In this document: piece after piece, positions 26,945-37,379 of the stretch
Numbering within the stretch: position 1 is the first letter of the stretch
How the letters are laid out: each line of letters begins with the position of its first letter
Source of the DNA: Pseudomaricurvus albidus
GTDB taxonomy: Bacteria > Pseudomonadota > Gammaproteobacteria > Pseudomonadales > Cellvibrionaceae
Reading direction: 5' to 3'
DNA length: 64,000 bases
Assembly: GCF_018863235.1 (NCBI RefSeq)
Contig: NZ_JAHKRS010000005.1
Location: 186,001 to 250,000, forward strand
Made by a program: the position numbers and the translations under genes
The notes under the pieces: generated by a model
Database searches by the model: none
Told to the model about the DNA's origin: nothing
The model's input: only the letters and a program-made list of their open reading frames with translations

Positions 26945-29611
26945 TTACCTGGACAGTAATTCTTTGAGTTGATACAGCTGTTCCAAGGCTTGTCGTGGTG
27001 TCAGGTTATCAGGGTCAATGTCTTCCAAAGCTTCAACGGCGGGGTGTGGCGCACTGGCACCAAACATATCCCCCTGAAAAGGATCGTCCAAAGATGGAAT
27101 TGATGTTTTCGGGGCAGTACTTTGATTGGCAGCAGAGCTTTCCGCGGCAGGGTTCTCACCAGTTGATGAGCTCGTTGCGAGGTTTTCAGGAACTGCCTGA
27201 ATGGCACTTTTTGTGCCTTCCAGCATGTCCAGTTGTTGTTTGGCGAGTTTGACCACATCTGCGGGAATACCCGCGAGCTTGGCAACTTGCAAGCCGTAAC
27301 TTTTGCTGGCTGGCCCTTCCTGGATGTTGTGTAAAAACACAATATTGTCATTGTGTTCGGTGGCATCCAGATGAATGTTGGCCACATTGCTGTGGGTTTG
27401 GGGCAGCTCGGTCAACTCAAAATAGTGGGTGGCAAAAAGGGTGAATGGCTTGACCTGATCCGCCAGTTTGGTGGCGCAGGCCCAGGCGAGCGACAAGCCA
27501 TCGAAGGTACTGGTCCCGCGACCAATTTCATCCATCAACACCAGACTGCGTTCCGTGGCGTTATTGAGGATGTTGGCGGTTTCGGTCATTTCCACCATGA
27601 ATGTCGAGCGTCCTCCTGCTAGGTCATCGGATGAGCCAATGCGGGTAAAGATACGGTCAACCATACCGATGGTGGCCGATTCGGCGGGAATATAGCTGCC
27701 GATATGTGCCAGCAGGGTTATCAGCGCGGTCTGTCGCATGTAGGTCGATTTACCGCCCATGTTCGGACCGGTCACGATCAGCATCTTGCGCTCATCATTG
27801 AAGGCAAGATCGTTTGGTACAAATGGGTGATCGGAAACTTTTTCGACCACCGGGTGGCGACCGGCCTGGTAGGCGATGCCCGTTTCCTGAGTCAGTGTTG
27901 GGCAGGTGAAGTTCAGTGCGTCGGCGCGCTCGGCCAGTGTCGTCAGAACGTCCAGCTCGGAAACGGCCGCCGCGGCCTGCTGCAAGGGTTGCAGCTGTTC
28001 ATTCAGGCGCTCGATGATCTCGTCGTAGAGGGCTTTTTCCCGGCTGAGGGCGCGGCTTTTGGCTGACAGGGCCTTGTCTTCAAACACCTTGAGTTCCGGT
28101 GTGATAAAGCGCTCGGCGTTTTTCAGGGTTTGCCGACGGATGTATTCCGTGGGTGCCTTGTCGGACATGGCGCGGCTGATTTCAATGTAATAGCCGTGCA
28201 CACGGTTATAGCCCACCTTGAGGGTGCTGATGCCCGTTCGTTCTTTTTCCTGATTTTCCAAATCGATCAGAAATTGTCCGGCGTTGCTGCTGATATTGCG
28301 CAGCTCGTCCAGCTCTTCGTCGTAACCTTCGGCGATTACGCCACCTTCACGGATAACCACCGGTGGATTCTCTATGATGGCACGCCCCAGCAGGTCTTCA
28401 AGATCCGGGAAGGTGCCAATGTTACTGGCCAGTTCCGCCAGATGAGGCGCTGACAGTTCCTTCAGTTGTCCTTGCAGCTCCGGGTAGGTGCTCAGCGATG
28501 TATAAAGGCGGGACAGATCCCGTGGGCGTGCCGATCTCAGGGCCAGACGGCCAAGTATTCTCTCGAGGTCACCAATCCGCTTGAGGCTTTGGCGGACCGG
28601 TTCGAACTGATAGTTTTCCAGCAAATTGGTGATCGCACTCTGACGAGCTTTAAGCGTGCTCAGCTCTCTCAAGGGGCGATTCAGCCAGCGCCGTAGCAGT
28701 CGCCCGCCCATGGCTGTAGAGGATGTATTCAAAACATCGAAGAGGGTGTTTTCATCACCGCCATTCAAGTTGATATCCAGCTCAAGATTGCGGCGGGTAG
28801 CGGCATCCATGGCAACGGCTTCGTCACGATTTTCACCGCTGATGGCGTTAATGTGAGGCAGGGCGGTGCGCTGGGTTTCCTGTGCGTAGGAGAGCAGGCA
28901 GCCTGCTGCGGCGAGAGCGGTGGTCATGTGATCACAGCCGAAGCCGGCCAGATCCTGAGTGCCAAACTGCTGGGTCAGCAGGCGCTGGGCGGTTTCCAGT
29001 TCAAATTCCCACGGGGCACGACGTCGCAGACCGCGACGTTTTTCGAGAATTTCAGTGCACATCAGGTCTTCGGAAACGAGCAGTTCTGCGGGGCTGAGGC
29101 GTTGTAATTCGCCCAGGGCAGCATCCAGGCCCTGCACCTCCAAAACCTGAAAGCGGCCCGAGCCAATATCCATGGTGGCAAAGCCAAACGTGTCATCAAC
29201 CACGTGCAAGGCAACCAGCAGGTTGTCACGACTCTCATCCAGCAGGGATTCATCACTGACGGTACCAGGAGTCACAATACGAACTACCTTGCGCTCTACA
29301 GGGCCTTTACTGGTGGCGGGGTCACCGATTTGTTCACAGATGGCGACCGAAACCCCCTTGCGAACCAGTTTGGCCAAATAGCCATCGGCAGCATGGAATG
29401 GAATCCCGGCCATGGGAATCGGCTCCCCACCGGATTTACCGCGTGCGGTCAGAGTGACATCCAGCAGTTCAGAAGCACGCTTGGCATCGTCAAAAAACAG
29501 CTCATAGAAGTCTCCCATGCGGTAAAACACCAGTTCGTGGGGATGCTCAGCCTTAATTTTCAAGTACTGTTGCATCATGGGGGTGTGCTGGGATTCTTTC
29601 GTGCTGCTCAT
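26945..29611 (-). CDS. mutS: DNA mismatch-repair ATPase MutS
   Basis: 888 residues. The mismatch-reading motif '[20 protein letters not shown]' is near residue 27, and the ATPase Walker A '[15 protein letters not shown]' near residue 618, with '[20 protein letters not shown]' as Walker B/signature. The ~35 residues before the C-terminal clamp-binding end form a Ser/Ala-rich linker ('[18 protein letters not shown]'). It binds mismatched DNA and recruits MutL. The neighbour on its upstream side is the accessory block described below rather than cinA. Confidence 0.97.
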   Translation of the reverse strand: MSSTKESQHTPMMQQYLKIKAEHPHELVFYRMGDFYELFFDDAKRASELLDVTLTARGKSGGEPIPMAGIPFHAADGYLAKLVRKGVSVAICEQIGDPATSKGPVERKVVRIVTPGTVSDESLLDESRDNLLVALHVVDDTFGFATMDIGSGRFQVLEVQGLDAALGELQRLSPAELLVSEDLMCTEILEKRRGLRRRAPWEFELETAQRLLTQQFGTQDLAGFGCDHMTTALAAAGCLLSYAQETQRTALPHINAISGENRDEAVAMDAATRRNLELDINLNGGDENTLFDVLNTSSTAMGGRLLRRWLNRPLRELSTLKARQSAITNLLENYQFEPVRQSLKRIGDLERILGRLALRSARPRDLSRLYTSLSTYPELQGQLKELSAPHLAELASNIGTFPDLEDLLGRAIIENPPVVIREGGVIAEGYDEELDELRNISSNAGQFLIDLENQEKERTGISTLKVGYNRVHGYYIEISRAMSDKAPTEYIRRQTLKNAERFITPELKVFEDKALSAKSRALSREKALYDEIIERLNEQLQPLQQAAAAVSELDVLTTLAERADALNFTCPTLTQETGIAYQAGRHPVVEKVSDHPFVPNDLAFNDERKMLIVTGPNMGGKSTYMRQTALITLLAHIGSYIPAESATIGMVDRIFTRIGSSDDLAGGRSTFMVEMTETANILNNATERSLVLMDEIGRGTSTFDGLSLAWACATKLADQVKPFTLFATHYFELTELPQTHSNVANIHLDATEHNDNIVFLHNIQEGPASKSYGLQVAKLAGIPADVVKLAKQQLDMLEGTKSAIQAVPENLATSSSTGENPAAESSAANQSTAPKTSIPSLDDPFQGDMFGASAPHPAVEALEDIDPDNLTPRQALEQLYQLKELLSR

Positions 29612-30017
29612 AATGTATACGGATATCTGTTTGAATTTCGTTGCCAGTGGTCACCGGAAAGGTTGGGCTGGTCTTGGCTCAAGGAGTCGACGGACTGGTC
29701 AGGAAGCTGCTGTTGGGGTGTGGTTAAGATCCCGGTTGAGCTCCTGAAAAGCTCGTGTGCTCACTCGATAAGCAACCCATTTTACAGGTGCCTAGGATAC
29801 TTTGATGCAGCCTTTCAGGCCAGAGTTGGCAGACATAAAACTCTCACTCTGGTTTTGTAGGTGTCGATCAATAAACAATCTCTCCGTATATTTGAGCGTC
29901 GTTAAGGTGACAGCTGTGATCTGTGTAGTGTTTTGGACGGAAGAAGCTGTGAGAGGAATCACATGTCAAAGTCCTGCCCTCCTGTAGGATGAATATTCTG
30001 TCTTGGGGGGACAATAG
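29612..30017. other. Divergent intergenic region between mutS and the accessory block
   Basis: 406 bp, no convincing gene. It should contain the mutS promoter (left) and the promoter of the unknown gene at 30018. No repeat, attachment site or tRNA that would mark an insertion boundary was found. Confidence 0.55.
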
Positions 30018-30485
30018 ATGTCAGAAGCCGTTTCACTGCTGGCGATGGCTGCGGAAATGCTTGGCCGCAACCAGCGTCATGCTCTATCCAATTGGCTTGA
30101 AGGTGTGAAGGCAATTCCACTGGATGCCTATAAAATACGCTATAGCCAGTTGCCCTGGGAGCCTTCTCAGGAAGCGCATGGTTTCTCCTGGAGTAAAAAA
30201 CACTCAGGTTGGGTAGATATCCTCAAAAGCGAAGACGATGTTGTTCAAATAGTATTGCATCTGAGTTATCCGAAAAAGAGATGGTTCTCACAGCACAAAA
30301 AAGACTGGAAGAAAATGTCTAAAGCGGCACAGAGTCAATTCGAAAGCGGAAAACAATTTACTGTAAATGAAAGAGAGAGCTGGCTGATTGATCACAAGGG
30401 CTTAAAAATCCTAATGAAGTCCTACGAGCAGGGTAAGCTCGGTTTGATCGAACTTAAAATTGCCAAGCATCAGTTTTACGCATAA
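30018..30485 (+). CDS. Conserved-looking hypothetical protein
   Basis: 155 residues, cytoplasmic by composition (no signal peptide or membrane helix), start ATG 30018 with a G-rich sequence (TTGGGGGGA) just upstream. Lys- and Trp-rich ('FSWSKKHSGWVDILKS', 'YPKKRWFSQHKKDWKKMSK'). No family recognised. It stands alone, 438 bp before the first exported protein of the accessory operon, and may not belong to it functionally. Confidence 0.65.
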   Translation: MSEAVSLLAMAAEMLGRNQRHALSNWLEGVKAIPLDAYKIRYSQLPWEPSQEAHGFSWSKKHSGWVDILKSEDDVVQIVLHLSYPKKRWFSQHKKDWKKMSKAAQSQFESGKQFTVNERESWLIDHKGLKILMKSYEQGKLGLIELKIAKHQFYA

Positions 30486-30923
30486 ATCGCACAGCAGAAA
30501 ACCGTATTCCATTTTAACGTGTTTCCATAAACGGCAGTTTGGTTTGTCCAAATATAGAGTCGTTTGTGCGGGCGTGTGTGTCTTGGAATTTGTGAACTAT
30601 CGAAAAGGCAGAAATAAAAGTGTGGAAAAGTTTGTGTTTTTAATGAGACGAATTTTTTAATTTCTTGTGAGCAAGTTGGTAAATATAGAAATTAACAAAC
30701 CATGGATACGATTCTTTGTGAAAGATTATGGAATAAAAACAAAGGCGTATAGTAACCTCGAGACATTTCTTGGGGTTTATAAAGTCTGAAACACTCAGGC
30801 AACAATAATCTTTGGGTGTTTAGCTTCTTTCGCTATAAGCAATAAAAATCATGACTATTTTGACAGGGTGCCGGCTAGAGATGATGGCGTTGTGTCAGTG
30901 GTGTGCTGCTGTTGGGGGGTAGG
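30486..30923. promoter_or_regulatory. Upstream region of the envelope-machine operon
   Basis: 438 bp of AT-rich sequence without a convincing gene, directly before a run of nine closely packed plus-strand genes. It is the natural place for the operon promoter and any control sites, but I could not identify a clear sigma-factor or repressor signature. Confidence 0.45.
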
Positions 30924-31484
30924 GTGGCCAATTTAATTCAGCAAAACTCTGTTTTTTGCAAAGTTATTAAAAGTCTTGCGGTGGTATTTGCAGGGACTTT
31001 TCTAGCGGTTTCCGTGGAATCCAGTCAAATATCCAAAGAGCAAATCCGAGGTTTGGATGAACAGGTTCAGGATATCAAATCCGATGTTCTGGAAATCTCA
31101 ACGGATCTTAATCAATTGGAAGAAAAGCTGCTGTATCCGTCAGGTACCCAGGTGGCTTTTTTTATATCACTGGTAGCGGATGAAGATTTTCAGCTGGATG
31201 CAGTTGAAATTGAGCTCAATGGCAAGCCGGTGGCCCACCATATTTATTCATTCAAAGAGCAGAATGCCCTCATTAACGGAGGTGTTCAGCGAGTTTATAC
31301 CGGTAATGCCCGAACCGGGGACCACCAGATCAAGGTCGGTTTCAGAGGTAAAACTGAGCTCGGTTCGGAGTTCAATAAAGTTGCAGATTACACTTTGAGC
31401 AAAAGCGTTGGGCCGGATTTTATTGAAATTCGTCTGGTTTCGAGCTCGATTGGTTCGGGCGATGTTGAATTTATAGAACGATAA
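30924..31484 (+). CDS. Exported coiled-coil protein, first gene of the envelope-machine operon
   Basis: 186 residues from GTG 30924, chosen over GTG 30903 because a GGGGGG run sits 4 nt before it and the leader then starts directly with 'MANLIQQNSVFCKVIKS'. A hydrophobic segment 'LAVVFAGTFLAVSVESS' is a signal peptide or membrane anchor. Residues ~38-70 form a short heptad coiled coil ('EQIRGLDEQVQDIKSDVLEI'), followed by a beta-rich domain ('SGTQVAFFISLVADEDFQLD', 'HHIYSF') ending in 'PDFIEIRLVS'. No family known to me fits. Only 3 bp separate it from the next gene, so it is probably part of the same assembly. Confidence 0.75.
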   Translation: MANLIQQNSVFCKVIKSLAVVFAGTFLAVSVESSQISKEQIRGLDEQVQDIKSDVLEISTDLNQLEEKLLYPSGTQVAFFISLVADEDFQLDAVEIELNGKPVAHHIYSFKEQNALINGGVQRVYTGNARTGDHQIKVGFRGKTELGSEFNKVADYTLSKSVGPDFIEIRLVSSSIGSGDVEFIER

Positions 31485-31487
31485 ATT

Positions 31488-33449
31488 ATGCGGACTCTGG
31501 TTGTCTCTACGCTGCTTCTTTGCGCTCAATGTTTTGCTGGTGATCAGCAGGATGATGGTGCATTGCGTGATATGTTTTATGGCGAGGCACTGTTCTATGC
31601 CAATCAGGGCGAGTTTTTTGAGGCAATATCCCGACTCGATACAGAACTGGCCCAGCACCACAGAGTTGATGAGCCTGTTCGCGATACACTCTATTACCAC
31701 GTAAATGATGCTGAGTTTTCAGTTGGCGACTTTGAGCTTTCGTATCGGATGCATCAAAAAGCCGGTCGGGCGATCAAGGCAGTTATTGAAGGTGATGTGG
31801 ATCCGCAAGTGCGTAATGAGGCCATTTACCGTTTGGCTAAAATCCACTTTCAAAAAGAGCAAAAACTGAACGCATTACATGCAATTGAGCGGATTGATGG
31901 AGAAATCCCCGAGAGGCTTGAAAGCGAAATCGAGTTTCTGAAAGGCCAGATCTACATGGTCAATGGCAAGTTCGTCGATGCTGAAGGTGTGTTTCAGGCA
32001 CTAATTGGAGAAGACGGTCAAGAGGCTTATGCCGAGTACAATTTGGCTATGTCGCAGTTTGCTCAGAACGAAAACGCAGAAGCTATCCAGACCATGACCC
32101 GGCTCGGGAAGCTGTCCTCAGATGATCGTGCGGTTTTGGCCATTAAAGACAAGGCTAATCTCACATTGGGCAGCCGTCTGATGGAGGCAGGGGAGTATCA
32201 AGCCGCTAAAGTCTTTCTCGAGCGAGTCAGGCTTGATGGTCCTTATTCCAATAACGCTTTGTTGGGCCTTGGGTGGGCCAGCGTAACTTCCGATGATTAC
32301 AAGCAGGCTTTGGTGCCATGGTCTTTGTTGCGTGATCGACATGTGACTGATCCGGCGGTCCAGGATGCTTTGCTGGGGGTGCCCTACGCTTATGGAAAAT
32401 TAGGCCTATATGGTCAGGCAGCCCTCGGTTATGGACGTGCTCTGGAGGCCACTAATGCTGAGCTGGATCGACTGGATGCTTCCATCGCAAGTATAAAAAG
32501 CGGTAATTTTCTGAAGGTTTTGGTCAGAGAGGAAATCAAACAAGATCCGGATTGGGTGATAAAACTTCGGGAACTGCCAGAAACCCCCGAAACTTATTAC
32601 TTGATGGACTTGATGGCATCTCACGACTTTCAATCGTCTCTTCAAAACTACTTTGATCTTGAACAACTGCGGGTAAAGCTGGAGCAATGGTTGGCATTTT
32701 ATGATGCCTATGAAGATCTCATTGATATACGGAAAGCCTATTACGAGCCGCTGCTTCCGGACCTTGATGAGCGCTTTCGTAAACTCGATTCCCTGATCCG
32801 TTTGAGAATGGAGCAGAGAGATAAAATATACCAGCGATTACAGGCTATGTTGGTCGTCCCAAGGCCTGAATTCTTGGCTCGTTCAGAAGAACAACTGGCG
32901 TTACGCAGCCTTGAAGCAATTGAAAAATCTTCCAGGAACAGTGATTCAGATACGCAGCGTCGCATTGATCGACTCAGAGGTATATTGCAATGGAAGTTGG
33001 CTGTTGAATATGACGAGCGCCTGACAGTCACCTATAAAAACCTTGCAGCCCTTGATAAGGATATTGAGAAACTGAACGAAATTTACAATTCTTTTGTCAG
33101 AACCCGACAGGCTGCTACCCAGAGTTATCAGGGCTATGACGAGCAAATAGCCGCATTACGCACAAAGAATCAACGCAGTCTGGATACCGTCGAGAAGCTT
33201 ATGTTGAGACAAGGGCATATGCTTGAAGCCATGGCTGTCAATGAGTTGCAGGAGCGCACTCAGAAGCTGGAAGTCGCTCAGGTTAAAGCTCGTTTCGCGC
33301 TGGCAGAAAGCTATGACCGTGCAACTATGGAGTCATCAGAGTCCGTGCCTGAAAATCAAAAGTCCACATCAAGTGAGACGTCTGCTGAAAAAGATCCGTC
33401 TTTAAGCAAAGTTGATCCGTTGAAAGACCGTAAGAGTGACATTCTATGA
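31488..33449 (+). CDS. Secreted TPR protein with C-terminal coiled coil
   Basis: 653 residues. Signal peptide 'MRTLVVSTLLLCAQCFAG'. Residues ~25-320 contain TPR-like helical pairs ('EALFYANQGEFFEAISRLDT', 'AEYNLAMSQFAQNENAEAIQ', 'NNALLGLGWASVTSDDYKQA'). Residues ~390-620 form long charged helices and a coiled coil ('LTVTYKNLAALDKDIEKLNE'), ending in a Ser/Glu/Lys-rich disordered tail. TPR proteins of this kind scaffold multi-protein envelope complexes. It overlaps the following TPR lipoprotein by 4 bp (ATGA), indicating fixed-ratio production. Exact family unknown. Confidence 0.85.
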   Translation: MRTLVVSTLLLCAQCFAGDQQDDGALRDMFYGEALFYANQGEFFEAISRLDTELAQHHRVDEPVRDTLYYHVNDAEFSVGDFELSYRMHQKAGRAIKAVIEGDVDPQVRNEAIYRLAKIHFQKEQKLNALHAIERIDGEIPERLESEIEFLKGQIYMVNGKFVDAEGVFQALIGEDGQEAYAEYNLAMSQFAQNENAEAIQTMTRLGKLSSDDRAVLAIKDKANLTLGSRLMEAGEYQAAKVFLERVRLDGPYSNNALLGLGWASVTSDDYKQALVPWSLLRDRHVTDPAVQDALLGVPYAYGKLGLYGQAALGYGRALEATNAELDRLDASIASIKSGNFLKVLVREEIKQDPDWVIKLRELPETPETYYLMDLMASHDFQSSLQNYFDLEQLRVKLEQWLAFYDAYEDLIDIRKAYYEPLLPDLDERFRKLDSLIRLRMEQRDKIYQRLQAMLVVPRPEFLARSEEQLALRSLEAIEKSSRNSDSDTQRRIDRLRGILQWKLAVEYDERLTVTYKNLAALDKDIEKLNEIYNSFVRTRQAATQSYQGYDEQIAALRTKNQRSLDTVEKLMLRQGHMLEAMAVNELQERTQKLEVAQVKARFALAESYDRATMESSESVPENQKSTSSETSAEKDPSLSKVDPLKDRKSDIL

Positions 33450-36400
33450 GTCGTCCCGAAAGCGTTAAGCTACTGGCAGGGTGCGTATCAGTCGCAGTAT
33501 TACTGAGTGCCTGTGGTACGACTGTCTCTGAAAGAGGGACTCTTGCAGAGCTGCGTCATGTTGAGATGCAGCTTGAAGACAGGACGGTAAATAACGGTCT
33601 TGATAAGGCTATGGACAGTTATCGTGAGTTTTTGAAACATACGCCTGAATCAGAAATGACACCAGAGGCGATACGCCGTATCGCTGATTTGTCTATCGAA
33701 AAAGAATATGGTTATGTCAGCCAGAATGATGGCTATTCAAATGACGTTGCTCGGGCCGATGTGGAAGACAATAACGTCAATCAACTGGCTAAGCCTGCTC
33801 TTAAAAAACTTGGCAATGTGAATTTATTGGATGAAAGTCGCGCGGATGCATCGACTAATATTGAGTCCGAGAAAGACTTTGAAGCGCGAACTACAGAGAT
33901 CGCATCTGAAGCTTCTGTATCCAGAGATAGTTTGTCAGGGCATCCGGGTGTTGTGTCAGATCTTGAGAATGAAAATGCCCGTAAAGCGATAGTCCTCTAT
34001 CAAAAGCTCCTGCGTGAATACCCTCTTTATGACAGAAATGATCAAGTGCTTTATCAGATGTCCAGAGCCTATGAAGAGCTAGGGCAGGTTGAAGAGGCCA
34101 TGTCGGTCATGAATGATTTTATACGGGAATATCCGGATTCCCGTTATATGGCGGAAGTTCAGTTTCGACGGGCAGAATACTTTTTCACCCGGAAGAAATA
34201 TTTGGAAGCTGAGGAGGCCTACCAGTCAATCGTCAAAATGGGGTCAGATGCTTATTATTATGAGCTGGCTTTGTATAAGTTAGGCTGGAGTTTATACAAG
34301 CAGCAGTTTTATGACGAAGCCTTGGCTCGTTACATTGCCCTGTTAGACCATAAAGTATCTAACGGATATGACTTTGATGGAAGCCATGACCCAGTTGAAA
34401 GTAAGTTGGTAGATGATACTTTCCGGGTTATCAGTCTTAGCTTTTCCAATCTGGGTGGCCCCGACATTGTGGCTGAATTTTTTCAGGCCAATGGACCCCG
34501 TGAGTATGAAGATAAGGTATACAGCCGTTTAGGTGAGTTTTATCTTGAAAAGCGGCGTTACGCAGATGCTGCGGGCTCTTATAAAACATTTATCGAAGGC
34601 CATCCGTTTGATCATATTGCTCCCGAGTTTGGGATGAGAGTAATTGAGATCTATAAGGCTGGTCGTTTCGGGCAGCTGGTGGTTGATGCCAAGAAAGAGT
34701 TTGCTGACACCTATGCTCTTGACGCCTCTTATTGGCAGCATTACTCAGTGACAGACAGGCCCGAAGTCATTGGTTATCTGAAGAGTAATCTGAAGGACCT
34801 GGCCAATCATTATCATGCGCTGTACCAGGATAAGCGCTTTGAAAAAGAAAAGCCTGCAAGTTACCAGTCGGCGCTTGTTTGGTATAAGCGCTATTTGCAG
34901 TCTTTCCCGGAAGAAGCTGAAACTCCGGCAATCCATTACCAAATGGCCGACTTGATGATGGAAAATACGGATTTTGCCAGTGCAGCTTCGGCCTATGAAT
35001 ACATTGCTTACCATTATGCGGCGCATGAGCAGGCGTCTGAAGCCGGCTACGCGGCTATTTTTGCTTATCGCCAATTTGGTGAGAAGTCGACAGATCCGGC
35101 TAAAGCCGATGAGATCAATAACAAAATTATAGAAACCTCGCTTCGCTTTGCAGATGTCTTTCCCCGCCATGAAAAAGTTACCCTGGTCCTGGGGGCGGCT
35201 GCTGATGACTTGTATCAGATGCAAAACTATCAACTGGCTGTTAGTACCGCAGAACGATTGGTTGACAACTATCCGTCGGCTAAAGAAGACCTGAAAAGAT
35301 CTGCATGGCTGGTTATCGCGCACGGATCCTTTGGTCTGTTTGAATATGCCAAGGCAGAATCTGCCTATCTACATGTTCTGAAGTTTCCGGCGAAGGAAGA
35401 CGAGCGTAGAGAGCTGATCGATAATCTGGCGGCATCGATTTATAAGCAGGGTGAAGAGGCTGGTCTTAAAGGTGAATATCAGACCGCAGCCAATCACTAT
35501 TTGAGAATAAGAGAGAGAGCTCCGACTTCATCGTTTCGCCCCAAGGCCGAATTCGATGCCGCAACTGCACTTATTCAACTTGAGAGTTGGTCGCAGGCAA
35601 CTGACGTGTTGCAGGCTTTCAGAAGAAGTTTTCCTGAGAGTGAGTTTCAGCCCGAAATTACCAAAAAACTGGCTTTTGTTTACAAGTCTGACGGTAAAGC
35701 AGAGCTGGCGGCCTCAGAATATGAGCGTATAGAAAAAGAATCGGAGGACGAAGAAGTCCGTCGTGGCGCTTTGACACTTGCTGCTGAACTTTATGGTGAG
35801 GCTGGCGCAAGAGCCAAACAGCTGGAAGTTTATAAGCGTTTTGTTAAATCTTTTCCGTCACCGGTTGAAGAGGCGCTGGAAGTCTATCGTCAAATGGGGG
35901 AGGTATACCTTGCTCTGGGGGACAGTAATAACCATGTCGCCACCATGAGAAGGATTGTAGCCATTGACAGGAAGGCGGGTGCAGAACGAACAGACAGAAC
36001 TCGATATTTGGCTGCGGAAGCTTCTTTGACACTGGCTGAACCACTCTTCGAGGCATTTAAAGAGATTGAGCTTGTTCAGCCGATCAAGAGATCTCTGGAT
36101 GCTAAAAAGAAAATGATGAAAAAAGCCGTTTCAGCTTATACCGCACTGCTTGATTATGAGGTGGCAGATGTGACTGCAGCTTCTACCTATTATATTGCTG
36201 AAATCTATTACAACTTCAGTCAGGCTCTTATGAAATCAGAAAGACCTGATAACTTAAGTGACCTGGAACTGGAGCAATACGAGCTGGCTCTTGAAGATCA
36301 GATCTATCCCTTTGAAGAAAAATCCATAGCAGTGCACCGAAAAAATGTAGAGCTTCTTTATGTGGGTGTATATAGCTCATGGATTGATAAAAGCATTAAA

Positions 36401-36598
36401 AAGCTATCGTTGATATTCCCGGCTTTATATGCGCGAGAGGAAATGCACTCAGGATTTGTTGAAGATATTGATCAATTTCGGTACGTCATAAAAAGCCCTG
36501 AAAAAGCAGTATTATCCTCTGAAAATTCAGATGAAAAACCTGAGCCTCAAGTAGATGCTGATAGAGGTGAGAATGAATCTGAAGAAAGTTCCGCGTGA
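33446..36598 (+). CDS. Large TPR outer-membrane-type lipoprotein
   Basis: 1050 residues. Lipobox 'LLSAC' (Cys23) with Gly at +2, so outer-membrane sorting is expected. Many TPR units run through the protein, e.g. 'VLYQMSRAYEELGQVEEAMS', 'RAEYFFTRKKYLEAEEAYQS', 'ALYKLGWSLYKQQFYDEALA', 'RLGEFYLEKRRYADAAGSYK'. An acidic region (~95-165) interrupts the array, and the C-terminus is acidic and disordered. The size and repeat density resemble the TPR proteins that accompany AgmX/TonB-like energised systems in delta- and gammaproteobacteria. Probable role: periplasmic scaffold joining the ExbB/ExbD motor to the outer membrane. Confidence 0.85.
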   Translation: MSRPESVKLLAGCVSVAVLLSACGTTVSERGTLAELRHVEMQLEDRTVNNGLDKAMDSYREFLKHTPESEMTPEAIRRIADLSIEKEYGYVSQNDGYSNDVARADVEDNNVNQLAKPALKKLGNVNLLDESRADASTNIESEKDFEARTTEIASEASVSRDSLSGHPGVVSDLENENARKAIVLYQKLLREYPLYDRNDQVLYQMSRAYEELGQVEEAMSVMNDFIREYPDSRYMAEVQFRRAEYFFTRKKYLEAEEAYQSIVKMGSDAYYYELALYKLGWSLYKQQFYDEALARYIALLDHKVSNGYDFDGSHDPVESKLVDDTFRVISLSFSNLGGPDIVAEFFQANGPREYEDKVYSRLGEFYLEKRRYADAAGSYKTFIEGHPFDHIAPEFGMRVIEIYKAGRFGQLVVDAKKEFADTYALDASYWQHYSVTDRPEVIGYLKSNLKDLANHYHALYQDKRFEKEKPASYQSALVWYKRYLQSFPEEAETPAIHYQMADLMMENTDFASAASAYEYIAYHYAAHEQASEAGYAAIFAYRQFGEKSTDPAKADEINNKIIETSLRFADVFPRHEKVTLVLGAAADDLYQMQNYQLAVSTAERLVDNYPSAKEDLKRSAWLVIAHGSFGLFEYAKAESAYLHVLKFPAKEDERRELIDNLAASIYKQGEEAGLKGEYQTAANHYLRIRERAPTSSFRPKAEFDAATALIQLESWSQATDVLQAFRRSFPESEFQPEITKKLAFVYKSDGKAELAASEYERIEKESEDEEVRRGALTLAAELYGEAGARAKQLEVYKRFVKSFPSPVEEALEVYRQMGEVYLALGDSNNHVATMRRIVAIDRKAGAERTDRTRYLAAEASLTLAEPLFEAFKEIELVQPIKRSLDAKKKMMKKAVSAYTALLDYEVADVTAASTYYIAEIYYNFSQALMKSERPDNLSDLELEQYELALEDQIYPFEEKSIAVHRKNVELLYVGVYSSWIDKSIKKLSLIFPALYAREEMHSGFVEDIDQFRYVIKSPEKAVLSSENSDEKPEPQVDADRGENESEESSA

Positions 36599-36779
36599 GG
36601 TGAGAGGCACTTCTCGAATATCAAAAATACACTGCCAATATAACTTTAATCGATAGATTGGTGAGTTTTGTTATGCCACTCTATGATGAAGAATTAAAAA
36701 AATATTAATAGATTGATACAAATTATTGGGTCGACTAATCAGGTGTTTGACTGATTGGTCTTTTTTGAAATTGGGGATT

Positions 36780-37379
36780 ATGGCTATCTATCGTCATTGC
36801 TTTTGGATTCTCTGTGTTTTCTTGTTGAGCTCATGCACCACTCCCGTCAAGAAGAATCTTGCCAAGGATTCTGAGGCAGTGATCCATGTGGTTGAAAACC
36901 GGAGTGTCGATGCATCTGTCAGACGAGACTTTAAAGAGTCTCTAGAGCTGTTGAATGCTGGTCGTTACGAAGAAGCTGTCACTCTTCTCAATGAGGTTGC
37001 CTCCCAAACCGAAGGTAATTCTGCGCCTTTTATAAATTTAGGTATTGCATATTCACGCCTGGATAAGCCAACCCAGGCTGAAAATAACTTTTTAAAAGCG
37101 TTGAGTATTAATCCTGATCACCCTGTGGCAAATAACGAATTTGCACTTTTTAACCGTAAAAGAGGGCAGTTTCAGGAAGCGCGGGCTTTATTTGAGAGGG
37201 CTGTTGAGAGCTATCCTGAGTATTTGCCGGCTCGGAAGAATCTCGGGATTCTTTGTGACTTATATCTTAATGATGCCTCTTGTGCTCTGGATCATTATCG
37301 CATCTATCACAAGGCAAACCCCAGCGACGAAGAAGTGAAGATATGGATTACATCGCTAGAGAAAAAAATGGACAGTTAA
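36780..37379 (+). CDS. Small TPR lipoprotein
   Basis: 199 residues from ATG 36780, which has GGGGA just upstream and gives the leader 'MAIYRHCFWILCVFLLSSC' with lipobox Cys19; a TTG at 36726 would put extra sequence before it. At least three TPR units follow ('LELLNAGRYEEAVTLLNEVA', 'INLGIAYSRLDKPTQAENNF', 'EFALFNRKRGQFQEARALFE'). A 181-bp gap precedes it, so an internal promoter is possible. Its end overlaps the next small gene by 37 bp. Such PilF/NlpI-like lipoproteins often help assemble outer-membrane complexes. Confidence 0.85.
   Translation: MAIYRHCFWILCVFLLSSCTTPVKKNLAKDSEAVIHVVENRSVDASVRRDFKESLELLNAGRYEEAVTLLNEVASQTEGNSAPFINLGIAYSRLDKPTQAENNFLKALSINPDHPVANNEFALFNRKRGQFQEARALFERAVESYPEYLPARKNLGILCDLYLNDASCALDHYRIYHKANPSDEEVKIWITSLEKKMDS

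Noticed and set aside
30460-30660. Small open frame between the 155-residue gene and the machine operon
   Set aside because: It starts inside the preceding gene, has no ribosome-binding site and a low-complexity translation.
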